DNA of 64,000 nucleotides from Hansfordia pulvinata. Lineage: Eukaryota; Ascomycota; Sordariomycetes; Xylariales. The notes under the pieces are model-generated. The model saw nothing but the letters and a program-made list of their open reading frames with translations, did no database searches and was not told where the DNA came from. Position numbers and translations under genes: made by a program. Within the stretch, counting starts at the first letter, position 1, and each line of letters begins with the position of its first letter. This document shows, piece by piece, positions 58,034-64,000 of this stretch. The stretch lies in the NCBI GenBank assembly GCA_006538405.1, contig BJKQ01000006.1, forward strand, positions 1,263,001-1,327,000, written 5' to 3'.

Positions 58034-60437
58034 GGTTGTCCCCTTTCCGGTCAGTTCCCATCCCGGCGGCATCCCGTCTCGGCAGAGGTGAATCTCCGAG
58101 GCCGTTACGGGCACCAGCCGGGAGTCGAGAAGAAGAAGAACAACAAGAAGATACAACTCACAAATATAAATTGCATCGTATACACATGACGCAGCCGCAA
58201 CCGGCACGGCGAAACAACACCATGGCACTATCGCGTGCGGGTCGGCGGTGCGGCCACACGTCCCGCGCGCTTCCCTTGGGTTTCGCGGCTGTTGCTGTCG
58301 CCCTCGCTCGCTGGCTGCGGGCTGCTCTGCCGTCGAGTTTGCTCTGATCGCCATGACTTTGCGCCATCTCCCGTTTCCCCGTTTCGCCTCCTCTGTGTGC
58401 GACTTTGCTTGTTCACATGCGACACCGCGTCAGGACCCGGGTCGGTGATTGACAAAGTCTTGCACTCGTATGATGGTGTGTCAGCGGAGAGGGGAACTCG
58501 CAGGCTACGGGCAGTCAGTGAGTGCTCATTGGTCTCGACTGGTCGTCCTCCCTGTTGGATCCATCGAATCGTCGCAGCCAGTGCGTGTCTCTTGGGGCAT
58601 ACGCTCGGCACTGAGGAGCGGCGGCGCCTTTTCTTATTTACTCGGGCGTGCTTCTGGCGCGATGGGCTGTCTGGCAGGCGCCTCGCCGATTGCCCGGTTC
58701 TATGTAGTGCACAAGCTTGCTCCAACTCGCTTGGAGACCGGCTTCGGCTTCGACAGGGTGGCTGACATGAGGATATTGCCCGACACACAATCTTGAATGG
58801 AGCTTTGAGTGTTTACGCCTTGTCTGCTCATCGTGACCATAGAGATATACTGGCTCTCCCGGGGCCGTGGGTTGTGCTTTCATATCGAGAAGCCTTGGTG
58901 TGACTGTATTGAGCGACAGGTTGAGTGAGTGGGCTTTTTCTTGTCCTGGGAATTCGCCTCTCGCTGTTGCGGTTTTCGGGTCCTGCTGTTCGCCTGGGTG
59001 TTCAAGTAATGCCCCAGCTTGTGAGAAGCATGCTGAACTTGAAGGTCCGCAATCGGTGCCTTTCAGAAAGCTAACCGGCGAACCTATCGAAGCTTTAGTT
59101 GTTTTTAAGGATTCCGCTGAAAAAAGGTCTGATATGCTGATATGCATACCGGTCTTGGAGTTCTAATGGGAAATATAGTCTATCTCTTGGCTCAACGTCC
59201 CCCGGGACTTTGAAGATACGTTACCATTCGTGTAGCGTCTGCCTTGCTGGTCTCTTTTTAACTAGTTTTGTATTATATGAAAGACTCTGTGCAATTCATG
59301 ATGCCCCTCTGATAGATCAGCTATGCGTGCCATTGCCATTGAATGCCCAGACAGCTTCCGAACGCTCCTCTTCACGATTGAACGCTGTGCCGCATCCCAG
59401 AACAGTGCGGACATGTCTGGCGATATGCTTCTAGTCGCAGGCGAAATGTGGTGGTGGTGGCTTCTCTCACAAGCGTCACGGCGGCCAGGAAGTGTCATAG
59501 TTTCATCCGTTTATGCACAAATACGACACGGGTACGTAACCTGTCGAATGTTGGAGGACTGAACAGGACTCCGACAGTGAGAAAGGAGTCTCTGCGAATA
59601 GACGTATCTCGGAAAACTTCAACAATGATTGATGACATGTCCCACACCAACGCACCTCTTCACGTGCCTCGGAGATGCGAGTAGAAGGGGGTAATGTCAG
59701 AGAAGGAGAAGAAAACCAGCAGCTACCCACACGAAACAAGCCACAAGGCTCGTATTGTATGATGGATAGCGCGGCCTTGCCGAATCTCATACTACATGCT
59801 GTCTTCCCTACCTGTCCTCACTACCGCATGTCGCTGCTGTATGGAACGAGATGAAACATGTACCCGAATTTGAATGGTTATCTAGATCCCTCGAGGAGCT
59901 GTGGCTGCATCGAGTGTGCCTTGACGAGATTGTCCTCTTCACCTGCGGGCACTCCCGCTTCAGGCTCTCTCGTGCTCTCGGGTCTGTACTGACGCTACTC
60001 CAGACACTGAGCCCACGTTCAGGCCTGGTCGTCGCGCAGTCCACAGATCCAGTAGCGCAAGCCGGGCTTCAGGACTGGAGCCATAGGGGCACGGTTTGCT
60101 CTCGCACGTTCCGAGCACCGAAAGCGCAAGTGACGGGTCCTGTCCCTACTGATCTACCGTATCTCGCCGGGCTCCACATCATCAGTCTCGATGGACTCGT
60201 ACAAAGTACCGCCACGGAGGGCATGATTTTGAGCAGCAGCCTGGGGGTGCGCGGGCCGGTCGTGCCCGTCTTGCGCCGGGCGGCTGAAGCTCGTGGGGGG
60301 CGGCGGCGGCGGCACCCGCACCCCCGAGCCAACCCCTGTGAGGATCGGCTCGTGGACCATAGCTCCCCCTTGGCCATCATCATGTCGGAGCCAGCCCTCG
60401 CAGCGCCGAAATTTGTCGAGGCAAAGCCGCCTGGACT

Positions 60438-60779
60438 CTATCCTGGGTGGCCTTGGCTGCCTTGGTTGTTCCACTGCCCGTTCTGTTGGTTGTTCTGGCT
60501 CTGCAGCTGCTGCAGCTGGCCGAGCGCGGCAAGCAAGGCCGGGTTGTAATATGACCCGGCCCCGGCCCCGGCCCCGACCCCCGCCCCAGCGCCGGCCTGC
60601 TGGCCCGTGAACTGCGGCGGTGGCGGGGGCACGAAGCCCTGGGGGAGGTTTGAGGAAATGGGAACGGGAATTGCTGGCCCTGCGGCGCACCTTGCGCGCC
60701 CTGGAAATTGGGTGGTGGCGGAGGGAACGCTTGTGCCGCGAAAGGTGGCGGTACCGCATGGGCCGCGCTGTTGGGTGCT

Positions 60780-60811
<32 letters not shown>

Positions 60812-62196
60812 GTACTGATTCGAGCCTCGTCTCTCGTCGCTGTGACTGGCGCCTTGGGAATACCCGCCGCCACCGCCTCGCTGGCCCCTCGGTTGCCGCG
60901 GCCTCCCGGTCGTTTCCGCGGCCACGCTGCCCCTTGCCGCCACGACCACCGCCCCTGTGGCCTCCACGGAAGCCGGGACGTAGTCGGTCTCGACGGGCGG
61001 CGGCGGCCCCTGGCCGAAGCCCGGTGGTCTGGCCAGAGGCCGGTACGGCCCGTCATCGTCCTCGTCGTCGTAGTTGAGCCCGGAGGGGGAGGCGGCGGCG
61101 GCGGGAGGGGGTTCCCCTGTCCCTCGCTGCGGCCCCCGCGCCCGCTGCCGCCGTCCCTCTCCTTGCCGCCGCGCCCTCCCTTTCGCTTGGCCTTCTGCTG
61201 ACGCTTGTATTCCGCCTCCTTCTCGTCGTCCGAGAACTCCATCTCCTCGTCGGCCACTTCCTCGTCGTGCCAGTTGCTGGCGTCGGTACCTTTGACGGCC
61301 TGGAGGGCCTGGGTGAAGACAGAGGTGGCGTGCGCGGGTGTGTAGAAGACCTTGGTGCCCACCTCCACGCCGAGGGACCTGACCTCCTCCTCGTTGGTGA
61401 AGCGCGCGGTGTACCGGGGTTGGCGGACGCTGGCAATGAGGTCCGCGATGGCGGCCAGGACCGTGCGGTCCTCCTTGCAGATGACGGACCCCGTGTCGAG
61501 GACCTGGTACTCGCCGTGGGTGGTGGCCCTGATGAGGATCGTGCTGCCCTCGACAATGTGCTCGACGACACCCAGCTCCACCAGGGGCATGTCGGGGGTG
61601 ATGGCGACGTCCGGCCTGGGGATCACCTCCTCGGGGATCTCGTTCTTGGTCCGCAGCGGGGCGCCGGAGCCCGAGTCCTTGCCTCCGCCCTCGCCGTCCT
61701 CGTCCATGCCGCCCTCCGTCTCCATCAGGATGCGTGCGGTCTCCTCGGGTCCCAGGAGCTCCTCCGAGTCGTCCGAGTCGTCGCTGGAGTCGGACGAGTC
61801 GGAGGACGACGCGTAGGGCGAAGAGTCGACCTCCCACTCGCCCTGGGGGTCGTTTTCCTGCAGTTCCTGGGGAGCCTCGGCGTTGCCCTGCGATGTGGAG
61901 GGGGCTGAGCCGCGGTTGAGGCTCCATGCCTCCGAGAAGCGCCTCGAGGCCCGAGGTGAGCGACGGCGGGCTGGGAGGGGCGTCCGTGGTGGCGACTGTG
62001 GAGTCTAAAGACATGCCTTCCGGGCGCTCTGGGGCTCTGCAGTGTCCGTGTCTGCCGAAGGCTGTTTGGGCTCGGCGTCATCGACGACCATGTGATCGTT
62101 GCCAGCGACCTGATCGGCGGGGGCAGCTGGGGTCTGGTCTGCAGGGGCGCTGCCCTGTGACAGGGTCGACAGGCCCGGGATCTGAAATGAAGACAT
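60438..62196 (-). CDS. NAF1: H/ACA ribonucleoprotein assembly factor NAF1, frame broken at several homopolymers
   Basis: Assembly factor that precedes Gar1 in H/ACA snoRNP biogenesis. Starts MSSFQIPGLSTLSQ at 62196. Visible blocks in order: MSLDSTVATTDAP and LTSGLEALLGG; an acidic Ser/Asp tract (YASSSDSSDSSDDSDDSEEL); the Gar1/Naf1 core (VVEHIVEGSTILIRATT, LDTGSVICKEDRTVLAAIAD, RFTNEEEVRSLGVEVGTKVF, GTDASNWHDEEVADEEMEFS); a basic KRQQKAKRKGGRGGK; NYDDEDDDGPYRPLARPPG; poly-Gln and Pro/Gly-rich tail with YYNPALLAALGQLQQLQ. Reading these in one protein needs five single-base restorations: near 62029-62034, two between about 61885 and 61945, one at 61075-61115, one at 60647-60656. With five, the length from start to TAG at 60438 is an exact 587-codon frame. 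If a sixth is missing the protein could extend to 60154. Fragmentation probably reflects sequence errors in GC-rich runs. Confidence 0.85.
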
Positions 62197-62810
62197 ATTG
62201 ACTGGCCCGGGAGGAAGTGCAGGGCGCCCAGTGAAGAGGGCTTCAAGCCAGCAGGGCCGGATGGAATGTGCAATATGGGTAGAGGCCGGGATAAGAAGCG
62301 CTGGTCGTCAGACGTGTGAGGTAGTCAACCCCGGCGGTGGCTGTGATGGGTCCAACGCAGTGCGCTTGCGCAGTGACTATGATGCGTGAAAGAGACGCAG
62401 GCGTCCGTTGTTGAGTCTGCTCTTGCGCGGATCTGATACTCACAAGGTTATCTGTTGAGATGAGAGCCGAGGGCGGGTTGCGCTGCTCGCTGAGGAACCG
62501 GCGCAAAGACGTCGCGAATCGAGAAAAATAAAGTGGACCTCGAGCGCTATGTGGCTGCGGCGACGAGAGGACGGTTTCGATATCGATAAGCCTCGACGGC
62601 CAATGACCTCACTTACGGATCTCCCCGTCCAGTACGGGAGAGTCGACCGTTTTCTTCTCCAAGCTCCGTTCCGTCTGCTGCGTGCGTGCGTGCAAGTCAC
62701 CCATAGCTGCTGCGCGTCCGTGTCGAGCTCTCGAAACCTCACCACATCGGATCTTGAACACTGGCAGGCATCGCGAAGCTGCCATCCCCCAAAGACCACC
62801 ACCGCCCAAG
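62197..62810. other. Divergent promoter region between NAF1 and ALG9
   Basis: Short shared upstream region of two house-keeping genes. No gene is seen inside. Confidence 0.55.
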
Positions 62811-64000
62811 ATGGCCCCGCCCGCCACTCCCGAGCAGAGCGCCCAGTTTGTGCATCCCACGGCGTCCCACGCGAAGAAGAAGTTGGTCCTGCCCTGCTCC
62901 GCCCCCGATCGCCCGCGTCAGGGCCGCCCGCTGACACTGCCTCGCACCGTTGAAGAGCCTCGGCCGCCTTTGGCATCCCGCCCATCAAGGCCTTCTATGT
63001 CTTCCTCGCGGTCAACCTCCTCGCAGCCCTCTTCGCCCCCATCCAGGACTGCGACGAGACCTTCAACTACTGGGAGCCCACCCACTACCTGTCCCACGGC
63101 TACGGCCTGCAGACGTGGGAGTATTCGCCCGAGTACGCCATCCGCAGTTGGTTCTACGTCCTCCTGCACGCCGTCGCCGGCAACGTCCGCCGCATCCTGC
63201 CCCAGTCTACAAAGGTAATGCAGACCTCGCCCTCGCTCCCCTGCCCTGCCCTGCCCTGCGCGCCCCGGCGGCCTGCTGACTAGGCCCCCGTCAGGTCGCC
63301 GAGTTCTACTTTATCCGCTATGTCCTGGCCTTCGTCTGCTCCCTCTGCCAGGTCATCCTATTCAGGTCCATCAGCCTGGCCATGAACGCGCGCATGGGCA
63401 TCTTCTTCATGCTGGCCACCGTCGCGTCCCCCGGCAGCTTCCACGCCGGCGCCGCGTTCCTGCCGTCGAGCTTCGCCATGTACGCCTCCATGCTGGGGCC
63501 GCGGCCTTCATCGACTGGAGGGGCGGCCTGAAGACCTCCGCGGGCATCTGGTGGTTCGCCGTCGGCGGCATCCTCGGCTGGCCCTTCGCGGCGGCCCTGG
63601 CCACCCCTTCCTGCTGGAGGAGGTCGTCTTTGCCTTCGCCAGCGACCGCGAGGGCTTCCGCGGCGCCGTCTCCCGCGTCGCCCGCGGCGGCGCGGCCGCC
63701 CTCCTTCTCCTGGTGAGTCGGCGCGGGGTCCCGCTCCCCCAACCTTCGCTCTCCCCTTGTTGCTTACACACTCGGACAACAGGTCGTGGACGCCCTGATC
63801 AACGGCGTCTTCTATCGCAAGCTGGAGAGCGTGGCCTGGAACATTGTGGCCTACAACATCTTCTCCTCCACCGGCGGCCCGAACCTGTACGGCACGGAGC
63901 CGTGGACCTTCTACTTCCGCAACCTCGCCATCAACTTCAACATCTGGTTCGTCCTGGCGCTGCTGTCCCTGCCGCTGTTCCTCGCACAGAAGGCCCTGTC
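62811..64000 (+). CDS. ALG9: Alpha-1,2-mannosyltransferase ALG9, 5' part, with three apparent frameshifts; runs off the right edge
   Basis: ER-membrane glycosyltransferase (GT22 family) that adds mannose to the lipid-linked oligosaccharide for N-glycosylation. Start ATG at 62811 (MAPPATPEQSAQF). Conserved sequence follows in another frame: FGIPPIKAFYVFLAVNLL, APIQDCDETFNYWEPTHYL, the family signature, and LQTWEYSPEYAIRSWFY. Introns: 63215-63294 (GTAATG...CAG) and 63713-63782 (GTGAGT...CAG). After them come VAEFYFIRYVLAF, ASPGSFHAGAAFLPSSFAMY, and VAWNIVAYNIFSSTGGPNLY with GTEPWTFYFRNLAINFN. One base seems missing between 62880 and 62968, one in the G4 run 63495-63498, and one in the C4 run 63604-63607. 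About 370 residues are present of an expected 600 or so. Confidence 0.88.

Larger units (their letters stand above)
49959..60437. other. Gene desert of about 10.5 kb with octamer clusters and homopolymer runs
   Basis: No open frame here has a recognisable domain, believable spliced exons or non-GC-driven composition. 50,100-50,650 is probably the promoter and leader of the SH3 gene. Simple repeats include G-runs (50675-50694, 51525-51545, 57728-57744), CT repeats (53526-53554), GCAG repeats (about 57316-57342) and a run of 24 T (58010-58033). The TACGAGTA octamer occurs 15 times between 51339 and 57116. 58,800-59,900 is AT-richer. Confidence 0.6.

Noticed and set aside
1..64000. CRISPR arrays, bacterial operons, insertion sequences
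   Set aside because: No regular spaced repeats, and genes carry spliceosomal introns with separate promoters; nothing prokaryotic is present.
1..64000. tRNA and rRNA genes
   Set aside because: Looked for A/B-box and cloverleaf-like sequence on both strands by eye; nothing convincing was found, although a covariance search would be decisive.

Overview
This window is nuclear DNA of a filamentous ascomycete, most likely a Sordariomycete. The genes are split by short introns (about 50-320 bp) with GTRNGN donors and CAG/TAG/AAG acceptors. They encode eukaryotic house-keeping proteins (TRM1, SmE, MTR10, RRP1, NAF1, ALG9) and an H3K9 methyltransferase closely resembling Neurospora DIM-5. Intergenic DNA is long and GC-rich, with pyrimidine-rich leaders. 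The species cannot be fixed from the sequence alone.

Layout, left to right. Bases 1-1052 hold the 5' part of an MFS hexose transporter (minus). After 4.7 kb without a convincing gene come an ABC-F ATPase (5.8-8.4 kb, minus), a cysteine-rich putative secreted protein (9.7-10.5 kb, minus), a DAGK-domain lipid kinase (11.8-13.6 kb, minus) and tRNA dimethyltransferase TRM1 (14.3-16.6 kb, minus). Next are a fungal SLATT two-helix membrane protein (17.7-18.8 kb, plus) convergent with an OPT-family transporter (19.4-22.4 kb, minus). After a 3.5 kb gene-free stretch: 5-formyl-THF cyclo-ligase (25.9-27.0, plus), SmE (27.3-27.8, minus), MTR10 importin (29.4-32.7, plus), DIM-5-like methyltransferase (33.7-34.9, plus), a myristoylation-signal UBTD-type ubiquitin-like protein (36.8-38.4, plus), a small secreted protein (39.6-40.0, plus), a sphingoid-base kinase (41.1-42.7, plus), RRP1 (43.1-44.5, minus), a peroxisomal crotonase (45.4-46.5, plus) and an SH3-tailed membrane protein (48.0-50.0, minus). 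A gene desert of about 10 kb (50-60.4 kb) precedes NAF1 (60.4-62.2, minus) and the 5' part of ALG9 (62.8 to the edge, plus).

Several genes serve RNA metabolism (TRM1, SmE, RRP1, NAF1, MTR10, ABC-F), but they share no operon-like order; each has its own promoter region.

Two features stand out. First, an octamer TACGAGTA/TACTCGTA occurs at least 27 times by eye, only outside genes, with dense clusters at 22.5-24.3 kb and 51.3-57.1 kb; it is half of a palindrome, CGAGTACTCG. Second, gene integrity is uneven. Five conserved genes (ABC-F, lipid kinase, crotonase, NAF1, ALG9) need about 12 frame corrections, all explicable as single missing bases in GC runs, which looks like a sequence-quality problem. 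By contrast three accessory genes (Cys-rich protein, SLATT, small secreted protein) each carry one in-frame stop with good coding sequence continuing in the same frame, which looks like point mutation.
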